Shown here one piece after another: positions 22,260-32,746 of a stretch of DNA of 64,000 bases. Position numbers and translations under genes: made by a program. The notes below the pieces were generated by a model that saw only the letters and a program-made list of their open reading frames with translations, was not told the origin of the DNA and searched no databases. The stretch is from the NCBI GenBank assembly GCA_035235625.1, contig CP141148.1, forward strand, positions 3,906,001 through 3,970,000, given 5' to 3'. This stretch comes from Saururus chinensis. Taxonomy: Eukaryota > Streptophyta > Magnoliopsida > Piperales > Saururaceae. The first letter of the stretch is position 1, and every line of letters starts with the position of its first letter.

Positions 22260-22411
22260 ATTAATGAAAATCTCTATTCCGGTTTGAAGTACAAGTTTTC
22301 TCCACCACACGCTTTGGCATTCACGACAATTGTCATCAATACTCCTTTAAAAAATTGAATCTGACTCATCTTAAACCTTCTCCTTTTCTTTTGGATTTTA
22401 GATTTTGTTTG

Positions 22412-22418
22412 TATAAAA
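22412..22418 (+). promoter_or_regulatory. TATA box of RLP A
   Basis: TATAAAA in tttgtataaaaaggcatgg, 61 bp before the chosen ATG. The same motif sits at 52796-52803 before RLP B, so it predates the duplication. Confidence 0.65.
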
Positions 22419-22478
22419 AGGCATGGTTAGAAGACAACTTTCATACCATACACTTCATGCATGTGTAGTAGAAGTGAA

Positions 22479-25400
22479 ATGGGTGCATTTAGTTCCAGCA
22501 TCATCTTTCCGATTCTCATTTTTATTTGTGCGCTTTGCACAAATGCAATCCAGTGCATGGGAGAGTCATTATGTATTGATTCAGAGCGTGATGCCCTCAT
22601 CAAGTTTAAAGACGGTCTGGAAGATCCCTTTGGACGTTTAAAATCATGGAACAACAGTCCGGATTGCTGCAAATGGAGTGGAGTCACTTGTGATAGCCAC
22701 ACTGGGTATGTTTTTAAATTAGACCTTCACAGTCCATGCATAATCGATGATTGGGATGTAATCACTGACCCCGGTTGTTATATACTGGGTGGACGATTAG
22801 ATTCAGCTTTACAGCATTTAAAACATCTTGAATATTTGGATCTCAGTATGAATTTTTTCAACGGAATTCCAATTCCAGACTTCATAGGTTCTATACAGGG
22901 TTTGAAGTATCTTAACTTCTCCTACTCGCGGTTTTGCGGCCAAATACCTTATCACATCGGTAATCTTTCTAAGCTTCAGATTTTAGATGTTTCTTCATTG
23001 GATGCAGATGGGCCTTGTAATCTGGATGCTAAAAACTTGGATTGGTTGCAAGGGTTGTCATCTCTCAGGCACCTTGAGTTGAACCATTTGGACCTGTCCA
23101 AGGTGAGTTCAAACTGGATGAACATGATGAATTCACTCCCTTTGTTAGAAGAGTTGCATTTGCAATGGTGTGGTCTCTCTAGTATTCCCCAATCATTGCC
23201 TTTTATTAATTTCACATCTCTTCGAGTCTTTGATGTTGGGAGCAACAACTTTTCTACAACTATCCCTGGATGGGTTTCTAACATCACTTCTCTTCATTCA
23301 ATTGACCTCTCCTGGAATGGGTTTCATGGAGGTGTCCCTGCTACTTTTTCTTTGCTTCATAACTTGAGAGAGCTACGTTTGGGTGACAACAACATCAAAG
23401 AGAATGTTTCAAAGCTACTTTCAGGTGGATGGACTCACATTACCTCAGTGGACTTGTCTCATAATGAATTGTTTGGTGAACTCCCCATTTCTCTTGGGAA
23501 TATAACCTCAATTATCACACTTGATTCGTCATATAATGGGATTTCAGGCAGAATCCCCGATCAGATTGGGAGTTTAAGAAATCTGGAATATTTTGATCTA
23601 TCTGACAATCAAATTGAAGGTGAAATCCCCAAACAGATAGGAGACCTAAAAATGTTGCAAACGCTTTCTTTGTCTCGTAATAGATTTCATGGTGAAATAC
23701 CAGATTTGAGTGAACTGATTTCATTGAAAAAATTACTCCTTGACGACAATCATTTGAATGGGACTCTTTTGTCAACAATTGGACATCTCTCTCAATTGTT
23801 TTATCTCCAGCTATCCAATAACTCTTTGCAAGGTCCTATCTATCAAGCTCATTTTCAAAATTTAAGCCATTTGGTATATTTGGACACGTCATTGAACTCC
23901 TTCACTTTTCAGCTTCCACCAGATTGGATTCCTCCATTTCAACTTGAGAGCTTCTATATAAGGTCCTGTCGTATCGGGCCTCATTTCCCTTCATGGCTAA
24001 AAATGCAGAAAAATATCAAGCGGTTAGATTTTTCAAATACATCGCTTGTTGGCAAAATACCTATATGGTTTTGGAACATCAGCCACAATCTCAACTATTT
24101 AAACCTTTCCAACAACATAATCAGAGATAAACTCCCAAATCCATTTTTGATTGGTGGCCAGTCCGCACATGATAACATATATGTTGATCTCAGTCATAAT
24201 CAATTTTGGGGTCTAATGCCTAATATTTCGGATGGACTTTTCCTACTTGATTTATCCCATAACAATTTTTCTGGAGAAATTTTACCTTCTATATATAATG
24301 TTGGCACCTTTCTTGCTTCAAATAATAGTCTGAGTGGTTCAATTCCATCAATGCCTGGACATATGAGTACTCAATACATTCTTGATCTTTCTCACAATAA
24401 TTTAACGGGTCCAATTCCATTAAAGTTGGGAGAAAGTACGGATCTTCTTGTACTTGACTTGAGTTGGAATCATTTGTCTGGGCACATACCATGGGAGAGA
24501 GTTATGTTTTCCGGTCTGTATTCATTGCACCTCGACCACAATAATCTATCGGGCGAACTACCATCATCATTGAAGAATTGCAGCAATTTGGAAATTTTGG
24601 ACCTTGGAGAGAACAAATTTTATGGACGCATACCCATTTGGATTGGTAAAAATCTCTCCTTTCTAAAAGTACTTCGATTGAGGGCAAACATGTTCACTGG
24701 AGCCGTTCCTTCACAACTTTCTTACCTAATATATTTGCAAGTACTTGATCTAGCGCAAAACCACTTAAGAGGTTCAATTCCGCAAAGTTTTGGGAACTTT
24801 ACAGCTATGAGGGAAGAACATCTGGTTCATGATTCTCTTGCTTATGAAGAACGTTACACTGAAAATATTGGTATATTGTTGAAAGGCCGAATCCTTGAAT
24901 ATACACGTACTCTTTTTATGGTAGTAAGTATGGATCTCTCACAAAACAGTTTGTCAGGGAAGATTCCCAATGAGCTGACAAGTTTGCGTGGATTAATCTC
25001 CCTTAACCTACATGGTAACAGATTATCTGGAAACATCCCAGAGAACATTGGCTATATGAACCAACTCCAATCCCTTGATCTATCAAGGAACAGACTTTCA
25101 GGGCTAATTCCTCCCAGCATTTCTAAGTTGAACTTTCTCGGTCACTTGAATTTGTCATACAATAACTTGTCTGGACATATTCCTTCTGGATGGCAACTTC
25201 AAACCTTATTGGATCCGTCAGCATATATAGGCAACCAACTTTGTGGGCCGCCACTAGAAAATTGCATTGATGTTGATCCTTCAAAAGTTCCAACCTCTAA
25301 TGCCAATGGGGAAAACGATGAGGCCACCTTTGAAATGGAATGGATTTACTATGGAGCGGCACCTGGCTTTATTGTTGGTTTTTGGGGAATATGCGGAGTA

Positions 25401-25493
25401 TTGTTTTTGAAGAAGACTTGGAGAATTGCTTATTTTAAATTCTTTGATAGCTTAAAAGACTGGATTGCAGTGAAGTTGACAATGTCTACTTAA
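22479..25493 (+). CDS. LRR receptor-like protein, EIX2/Cf type (RLP A), intact
   Basis: A single-exon ORF of about 1004 residues. In order: signal peptide (1 to about 28, IIFPILIFICALC), LRRNT with CIDSERDALIKFKDGL and the paired-Cys DCCKWSGVTC, about 30 extracellular LRRs of the LxxLxxLxLSxNxxxGxIP type, an island domain at about 775-815 (YTENIGILLKGRILEYTRTL), four C-terminal LRRs, the LRRCT CGPPLENC, an acidic juxtamembrane, one transmembrane helix (about 953-976, GFIVGFWG with a GxxxG) and a 28-residue cytosolic tail without kinase. Such proteins sense apoplastic microbial or self ligands at the plasma membrane and, from EIX2/Cf knowledge, signal through SOBIR1 and BAK1-type kinases. I chose 22479 rather than the ATG at 22461 because RLP B starts at the equivalent codon and lacks the upstream one. 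Confidence 0.93.
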   Translation: MGAFSSSIIFPILIFICALCTNAIQCMGESLCIDSERDALIKFKDGLEDPFGRLKSWNNSPDCCKWSGVTCDSHTGYVFKLDLHSPCIIDDWDVITDPGCYILGGRLDSALQHLKHLEYLDLSMNFFNGIPIPDFIGSIQGLKYLNFSYSRFCGQIPYHIGNLSKLQILDVSSLDADGPCNLDAKNLDWLQGLSSLRHLELNHLDLSKVSSNWMNMMNSLPLLEELHLQWCGLSSIPQSLPFINFTSLRVFDVGSNNFSTTIPGWVSNITSLHSIDLSWNGFHGGVPATFSLLHNLRELRLGDNNIKENVSKLLSGGWTHITSVDLSHNELFGELPISLGNITSIITLDSSYNGISGRIPDQIGSLRNLEYFDLSDNQIEGEIPKQIGDLKMLQTLSLSRNRFHGEIPDLSELISLKKLLLDDNHLNGTLLSTIGHLSQLFYLQLSNNSLQGPIYQAHFQNLSHLVYLDTSLNSFTFQLPPDWIPPFQLESFYIRSCRIGPHFPSWLKMQKNIKRLDFSNTSLVGKIPIWFWNISHNLNYLNLSNNIIRDKLPNPFLIGGQSAHDNIYVDLSHNQFWGLMPNISDGLFLLDLSHNNFSGEILPSIYNVGTFLASNNSLSGSIPSMPGHMSTQYILDLSHNNLTGPIPLKLGESTDLLVLDLSWNHLSGHIPWERVMFSGLYSLHLDHNNLSGELPSSLKNCSNLEILDLGENKFYGRIPIWIGKNLSFLKVLRLRANMFTGAVPSQLSYLIYLQVLDLAQNHLRGSIPQSFGNFTAMREEHLVHDSLAYEERYTENIGILLKGRILEYTRTLFMVVSMDLSQNSLSGKIPNELTSLRGLISLNLHGNRLSGNIPENIGYMNQLQSLDLSRNRLSGLIPPSISKLNFLGHLNLSYNNLSGHIPSGWQLQTLLDPSAYIGNQLCGPPLENCIDVDPSKVPTSNANGENDEATFEMEWIYYGAAPGFIVGFWGICGVLFLKKTWRIAYFKFFDSLKDWIAVKLTMST

Positions 25494-25502
25494 TGCTAGA
25501 AG

Positions 25503-25928
25503 GTACTCACCCAATCCAACGTTGTTTTAATGAAAAATGCTTCCTTTACGTTAAAAAACATACGATCAAAAGCCCACTTTATCATCCCATCACCATTGAT
25601 GAGTAGGACCCACAAAAATAGGTCTCACTCATCAATGGTGATAGGATGATGAAGTATACTTTTGACGTATGTTTTTGACGTAAAGGAAGCATTGCTCTTG
25701 TTTTATTTGTATCATTGTACACCGTATATTTCTCATCATGTTCTATGTTCATTATATTGTACTTTTTTTTCATTTTTTGAAAGGCATTTAAGATGTTTGA
25801 TCTATGAAGTATATGTTGCAGTTTTCATCATGTAAGTTGTTGAGGTGAGGTTAATGTAGTGCTTTATATGAATATTTTATATCAGGTAGCTAAATTTTTT
25901 AATTAGCATGTTTGATTGTATTTTGCAG
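25503..25928 (+). other. Probable 3'UTR intron of RLP A
   Basis: Ten bases after the stop, AG|GTACTC is followed, after the MITE and a T-rich stretch, by TTGATTGTATTTTGCAG (ending 25928). The same donor and acceptor are kept in unit B (55909-56160). Introns in the 3'UTR of intronless-coding RLPs are plausible; there is no transcript evidence here. Confidence 0.45.
25530..25697. mobile_element. 168-bp palindromic MITE in RLP A 3' region
   Basis: Almost the whole element folds back: aatgcttcctttacgttaaa … and its complement …gacgtaaaggaagcatt, with cccatcaccattgatgagta facing actcatcaatggtgatagga. The 8-bp TSD ttgtttta is exact at 25522-25529 and 25698-25705. Unit B has one copy of that octamer and no element. 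An 8-bp (or 9-bp with one mismatch) TSD points to a hAT- or MULE-type MITE. Confidence 0.85.
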
Positions 25929-26254
25929 GTAAAAAATAAGTGGAAGCACAGTGGGATGATCTTTGGACTTATGATTGATTTTGTTTTAGTTTGAATCAGC
26001 GTATATATGTAGAAGTATTATGGCAAAAGACTGGTCAAGTTATGTGCTGTTTATTAAAAAAGTTATTAGCCAACCGGTGAAAAGTAACTAAACATTGCAC
26101 TCGTATTTATGATTTTAACTTGAAAGTAAAATGAAAATTTAGTTTGGTGGTTTTTGCACCAGATTTATCATGAATGCTATTTTGGGTTTTATTTTCATCA
26201 TTTACCGTAAATAAATTATTTCTCAGTAAATGGAGTCCTTATGGAGTAAAAAAA

Positions 26255-26780
26255 GTTCTCTTCCACACCACCGAGCTCAACGTCGTCTCCCTTGCTGACA
26301 ACGAGCTCTCCGGGGAGTTCCCTAGCCACTTCGCCCAGCTCCCCGCCCTCCGGGCTCTTAACCTCTTCGACAATGTTGTCGCCAGCCCGTCCCTTCCAAG
26401 CCCCGCCGGGAGGTAACAGACCAGGATGAAGCCGGGTGTCATCGCCAGCATCATCGTCAACGATCTGGCCAAGGTTGGAATCCTTGTCATGGTCTTTTTT
26501 CTACATCTACCGGAAGAAGAAAAAGGAGAGAGCGGGAATGTTGGCCATGAAGAATGCGGAGCTGGGTGGCAACGGGGTCGGAGCAGTTACTAAGACGAGG
26601 GAACGGTCTTCGCCGGAGATTGGACGTGCAAGGTGGTCGTCTATTGGGACGATAGTCGGAGGGAGAGGGGCGGAGGAGGAGACATCAAACCCGGCCATGT
26701 CCGGGTCAGACTCCGATAAGGAGGATATGAATCGGGGGTGGAGGGGTCCCACCGGTTCGCTGGTATGCACAACAGTGTAT
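26255..26780 (+). pseudogene. Fragment of an LRR receptor kinase (unit A copy)
   Basis: GC-rich island in AT-rich DNA. Translation in shifting frames gives TTELNVVSLADNELSGEFPSHFAQLPALRALNLFDN (LRR), then MKPGVIASIIV, VFFYIYRKKKKERAGML (transmembrane exit and basic stop), and a Ser/Glu-rich cytosolic juxtamembrane ending GPTGSLVCTT. This order matches the At4g37250/At2g23300 type of LRR receptor kinases, up to just before the kinase domain. The kinase is absent and several frame changes occur. About 180 bp of LRR coding present in the unit B copy (56540-56780) is deleted here. Confidence 0.7.
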
Positions 26781-27689
26781 CAAAACTTGCTTGCCTCTTG
26801 TTTAACGCTTATCGTGGCGAGCACTTGGCGTACACACTTCATGATGTGCCAAGCATATAAACGGATTCATACATTTGAAAAAAAAAATTAACCTATTCCC
26901 CAACATCGCCCGCTTGCTTAAGCCTGTGATTGGGTTCCCTCCTATTTGTTTGATAGTATTAATTGATAACTCAGGGCTAGGGGTGTTAACAAGCTCAGCC
27001 AAATTGAATTTTGGGTTAGCTCGGTTTGAACTCTTAATTTTAGGTATTGGCATGAGCTTATTTACAACTCGATTGAACTACTAAGCATCTAACTCGAGCT
27101 TGGTTCAAGAAAAAAATCAGCTGGCAAATTTAACATGGAGTGACCATGTAACTTAGCTAGAATTTAGCTCAGCTGCAAATTCGGCTATGTGCAATCTTGG
27201 ATCAAATCAAATTAAATCCAACTAAGTAAGCTAGTAAAAATTCTAAAAGGTTCTGTTGTTGCAAATATTGAACTCCTTTCTACTTTGCCTATAACACTTT
27301 TTGTGTCATGCATTCCATCAAATAAATATAACATTCTTATTATTTAAATATTTTTTTATTAAATGTAATTTTATCACTCTGTCATTAAAGTTGTATGCTT
27401 GGCCATATTATTTTAAATAATATTTATACTGTTTTTACATTGATTCATATATTTTAATATATAAAATTAAGTACAACAACTTAATTAATATTACCTCATT
27501 ATATCAATATATACTAATTGTTTAATAAAAAATAATATTATTAAATACTCCCTTTATATTAAATCAATAGTTTCATTTAGTAGGGTGTGCTCGAGTGGTG
27601 GGCAATCAAGTTCGGGCTAAGATAGTGTCTGGATGGTGCTTGCGAATGGCTTAGCAGTTAGTAGTTAGCCGTCAACCATCTCTTGGTGG
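26781..27689. other. AT-rich spacer duplicated in unit B
   Basis: No gene. Co-linear with 57455-58188 and 59180-59290 (shared: cctattccccaacatcgccc, aactcgagcttggctcaag-like, atatcaatatatactaatt). A half-Stowaway-like end, tactccctttatattaaatc, at about 27546 recurs at about 59198, so it predates the duplication. Confidence 0.7.
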
Positions 27690-28805
27690 CCAGTGAGTAG
27701 GGCTGGTAATCGGGCTAGGCTCGGGCGCCCAAGCCCTTTTAATTAGAGTCCAAGCCCGTTAAGCCCGACTACTCACAGCCTATTTAAAGACAAACGGTCA
27801 TGAACCGGTCATGGGATCTTAATGGGCTATAACTATATTTAACTAAAAAAAAGTTATTTTTGACCTCATTATTAGATGTAACTTGAACATACCGTAAAAT
27901 TTGATTATTAGAGTCAAATATTTATTAAAAAATTTTATTTTATTATTTTTAAATAAAAGATAAATATAAATTCTTAAATCCTATTTAGATATGAAACCAT
28001 CTCAACGAATTAGGCATACTTAATACATTTTTTAAAAGGGTTTTAATTTCCCTTGCCTTATGTAGTTATTGTTTCATATTTTTAGATTGTTACGAGGTTA
28101 AAGGTGGTTTAGATGCTATGTAATACTTAAAACGCACTTAAAGACATGAAAAATAGTATCGGTCAATACAGGGCCATATTAACCGATACATACCCGTATC
28201 AATTGAGACCGATACAAATATAGGGGTAGTACGCCCCCACACCAAAAGTCGATACGTATTGGTCATACCATATCGATACAACCGATACATATCAATATGA
28301 TATTAAAAGAGCCGTTGATGATTTAGATGCTATTTTTTTCCATACCCATGCTAAACGTATAACTTTTTTTCATGTATACTAATTGATTGAGATTATTAGC
28401 ATATTTTCCACGGAACAATTATTGTCCAGTATTCACTAACCAATTCCTCCAAAGCTGCAAATCAGTTTCTATTTGAATAGGAGCCACGAGTTTAGAAAGC
28501 CATATATAACAAAAATATATAAACTAATAAAAAAAATCTCCATATTGTTAAGTACGATTTACTTTTTCAATCCAATTAGAGCTTGAAGTAGACTTTTGGT
28601 ATAGAAAAATTAGAGTATAAATATTAACTTCCCCTATAGATTGAGTGAATAATGAGATAATGCAACAAGCAAAATGCGGAGTGGGGATTACGAAGAAAAT
28701 CATCACATGAGCCTATCTCATGCTTGCGAGTTACAACACAGCTACTAGTGACTACTAAGGTCATGTGTGCAGTGTGCCCCATCTGCATCTAATTGGAGCA
28801 CATGA

Positions 28806-28995
28806 AGAAGAGTTTTTCATATTTCTCTCTAACAAAGAGCCCAACGTAAGCCATATATGAAGAAACACACGTTAGTGTGAGTGATACTAATACTAATGTA
28901 CACTAGTGTGTGCGCCGTCAATCTCATGGATGAATGGCTCCCATGCATTGCTTACACTAAACTTATTGTCAGTAAGGAGTATAAAAAACTCTTCC
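28806..28995. repeat. Small inverted repeat inside the hAT element
   Basis: gaagagtttttcatatttct at about 28807 faces its near-complement agtataaaaaactcttcc ending about 28997. It could be a nested MITE of about 190 bp; no convincing TSD. Confidence 0.35.
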
Positions 28996-29991
28996 CATGC
29001 ATGAATGGGTAGGTATGGTAGCATAATTGCAATCAACCAATCAGGAAAAAAAATGCCTGCAATATAGCAATACCTGTCATTGTAGGTTGTGATGACTAAA
29101 TAAAGAACACTTCTTGATTGATTTCACCTTGGCAAAGTTTGCAGTGGAAGGGGGATGATTCAAGATTTGAAGGTCTAAAAAAACATCAATTTTATCCTGT
29201 GGCCACCAAGCCAGAAACGAAATTTTATGCTGTGGCCACCAAGCCAAAAAGAAAGGAAAGAGAATATTGTCTAAATACTATTTCAGTAACTAACAGCATA
29301 TTGATAGCAGACTGCTTGCTGTTGATGTGTTAAAAAGGTAAAACATTTGTCTTAATCATACGTACTGTAAAAAAAAACAAAAAACAAACGCTAGTATGTA
29401 TATTCATCAAACATGGTACTACCTCAAGCTCAATTCTCCCCATAACCAACAAATCAGCTATCACCATTAGACCATAATCCCAATCAACACAGATATACGT
29501 CAACTAACACCCAAGTTGTGACTCGGGTCACTGCCCCCACAGAAGCTGCATTTAGAAACGTTTCTACACCTCCTGAAGCCAGCTCAGAATTTCCGTCATT
29601 GAGGCATTGATGGTGATCAAAATGGTAATGAGTGCATCATTATCAATATATCAGTGTACAGCTTTTCCATTTTCAAATTAATTTGTATAATTGATCAGAT
29701 AAACCCCATTCAACATTTCCATCATGAACAACAAATAAAATGTATACAAAATAATTTCCAAGAAAAAAAAATATCATTAAATGGGATGAGAATCCCCTCA
29801 TTGCAATCGATATGTACATTCAGTGACTAGCTACTATCCTGTTTCTTCCTCTAGCTAATTGTTGGGTACCTGCCCATCTTCTCAAAAATGAAACCAACAA
29901 AGACCAAAAAAAAAAAGATACGGCTCCTTTGCCAGTAGACAAGTCAAAATTTTGTGCAAAAAAAGGCCAAGACAAAAAATTAAAGAATCCA

Positions 29992-32746
29992 TCAAAACAA
30001 TTCCACTGATTCACCGGCAAACACCATACCAAGACATAGCTGCCAATAATCTCGTAAACTAATAGATATCCAAGGCATTATAGGAGGTAACTGGTATTCA
30101 GAGATGTTGGAATACTGCACATAGACATCAAACAATTTACAACCAAAAGACTTTTACAGCTGAAAATGATCTTGGGCAGGCTTCAAGAGTTTACCTTCTT
30201 CCGCTAAAAAGCCCATGAGCAGATGAACTGCCGGAAAATAAAGAAACTCCATCGAAAACTTTCCTCAAGTGAGGTAAGACAATTTCTCCTGCAGTGAATC
30301 CATTAGATCTTTAATGCGAATATTCCATAACATAAAAGAATTCGAATGCTAGTGTTCAATAACATAATGAAATTGCATTTCATAACTGAATGGTTCATAC
30401 AAACAACATTGACAAAGAAATAAGCAAGAGCCGTTTTCAAAGGCTTACACATCCATGCCAGCTAAACAAAACTCAAGCGCCAATAAGCACACCAGTTGTT
30501 ACTGGTCATGGTCATGAAATTTTTGTTCCATTTTCTGGAAGTATTGTAATTTCTTTTCAATGTTTGTAAGAAAACACTGCAAAGCTACGTAGAACTTTCA
30601 AAAAACTGTGGAAGTTCCATATTAGTCTAAACAACCATGAACTTTAAAGGTTAGAGTTAATCTAAAGTAAGAATAAGCAATTAATGCATATGTTGCTAGT
30701 GATAAATACTCGGTGCAGTGGGATGAAAATTTTTATAATAAAAGATAAAAGTTAGTTTGTGCATTTTCAGTGTGTATGCTTGTGTGTGAGTGTGCATGCG
30801 CACACACAACAGAGAGTATATAGTATCTGCACTAAGCACAATATATAGTTACTGCCATGCTCTCCATATCCATATCCATGTTGAAATAAAGTAACAAATT
30901 GGTTTCCTTATACTGTGTGGATGACATAGATTGGAAAAACAAGATGCAAATGGGAGCTCACCAAAGTTTCATTAATATCCCAAGTCTTAGGTTGTGGTTG
31001 AAACCAGATTCAGGTTTCAAGTGTTCGGATAACAAGGGTGATCCAATAAGGCTTCTGTAAACCAGAAGCTGCTGGAATGGTTGCCCCCAAAATCATTGCA
31101 GATAAGGCGTCTAATGAAATTGAAGTGGAGTAAATCCAAAAGAAACCAAAGAGAGGACCAGATCTGAATCACATTAAGAGAGATGAGACCAAAGACTGCT
31201 GCCAATTCATTATTCAGTTTAAAGCCAGCAGGGACCCCCATTAACCATACACAACCAGAGCGTAAAATGTTATTTGTAATCTCATGAGCCAACTGTGAAA
31301 TCCAAACGTATATAGATTTCTTATAATATAAGAAGAAGCCAACAATATTGCCAAGAAGAACATCAAGAATGATACTTGACCATATAGAATGCTTCCGCAG
31401 TTCAACTTTATGGGCGTACTCCACATTTGAACTAGACCTGCAAACTAGACATCATCACAAGCACGCAAAGGCACTACATGCATGATACAACATAGGTGAA
31501 ACATGTATATATACCCAATAAACAATAAAAGTTTACTAAGAAATAGAAAAAATGTTGAAATTGTTCTATGTTACCAAATGATTTGTTCTTGAAGTGAAAT
31601 TGGACAGTAGAGAATCTGGCAACAACGTATGTGCAAAATCTTCCATGTGAAGTTAAACATTTTGGCTAACGCCGAATAAACCAGTGTCTGTGAACCATAG
31701 CTCAGAAGACCATGACAGAGATGAAGAATCATGTAGTATAGACAAACAGCAGGAGCCACAAACAGAGCTACCAATCTCCATGACAACCTGACTAATCAGA
31801 ACAGATAATTTTTACAGTTATTAATATGAACCATAAACAAGAGAAACAGAATTCTGAATTTAAAAATACACTGGAATGATGCTATACATTCAAATGTATG
31901 AACATTTTGAGGGAGAAGAGCTCTCAAAGGTCGCCTTTGCAGCAGCTGCACAGTTGAGTGCCAACAAGACTATACCCTGTTTCAGACGCTTGAAACAACA
32001 GAAATCAGCAATCGAAGTAAAAAATCAGACCATTGTCAAACTCACATAGTATGTTACCATAACAGTAGAAGCCAAACAAACTGACAGTAGAAGCCAAATT
32101 AATTCAAGCACCAAGCAGATGTTTGCCTCTTTTGGCCTTTGAAGGTAATGGATCTGAGTCCAGTATCAGTTTGAATACAACTCTCAGCCAATGAGTGCAA
32201 AAATTAGCCAAAGAAGACTGTTTTTCGCAGGCAAGCATCTCAACATTAGAAGTTTCACAGAGAGATAATTTTACAGCACGCCAACAGTAAAGTTCAAACA
32301 TGTAAGAGCAATCAGCTAAGTCCCAGATAAACAGATCATCATACAAAAATCCATACCACTCTTAATAGGACTGAGGAAGTAAAATATATTTACTTGCATA
32401 ACGGATGATAAAGAGCATATTTTAGAATCACTTCAATTTAGAGTTGGCTAGCAATTTTAATTAATGCCATTGTGACAGTCCAAATATGTTCTTAATGTCA
32501 TAGTCAACCTTGCAATTACCTGATCATGACAAGCAAATTGAAGGCAAAACTTGTTCAAACCAGCCGAGTTGAACTCCTAAAGAGTCAAAAAATATCCCCG
32601 AAATTTTACGTTCATGACTTCTTCAATCAGGATCAACAACAGCAGTAAATAGCACTAATTTAACTCACAGTAAAATGGGGAGAATGCACCTTATATCTGG
32701 ACTCCACCAGCAGCCACCTTACGGTAAAAAGTGGAACTTTGACCCT
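29992..32746 (-). pseudogene. PIGQ: PIG-Q/GPI1-like gene (GPI-anchor GlcNAc transferase subunit), broken
   Basis: Exons on the minus strand, 5' to 3': about 32746-32690 (RVKVPLFTVRWLLVESRYK, tentative), 32346-32104 (unassigned), about 31995-31900 (CFKRLKQGIVLLALNCAAAA), 31789-31575 (LSWRLVALFVAPAV … FNFTWKILHIRCCQILY), 31437-31037 (NVEYAHKVELRKHSIWSSII, GCVWLMGVPAGFKLNNELAA, GLISLNVIQIWSSLWF), 30288-30195 (GEIVLPHLRKVFDGVS) and 30114-29992 (LPPIMPWISISLRDYWQLC, natural stop). The WLMGVPAGFKLN and ISLNVIQIWS blocks are hallmarks of the Gpi1 family, the ER-membrane subunit of the complex that starts GPI-anchor synthesis. Splice sites are well kept, but near 31090 the frame shifts (FIRRL to SAMILGATIPAA) and the following conserved exons (SLWRLFRGKKWN) were not found, so the copy is defective. 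Confidence 0.75.

Noticed and set aside
22461-22478. Upstream ATG giving a 1010-residue RLP A
   Set aside because: RLP B lacks this ATG, and starting at 22479 gives a normal signal peptide (MGAFSSS…). The upstream six residues would weaken it.
31017-31437. PIG-Q exons as evidence of a hAT transposase or a short membrane protein gene
   Set aside because: WLMGVPAGFKLN and ISLNVIQIWS belong to the Gpi1 family. Hydrophobicity reflects transmembrane segments of PIG-Q, and no BED finger or hAT dimerisation motif is seen.
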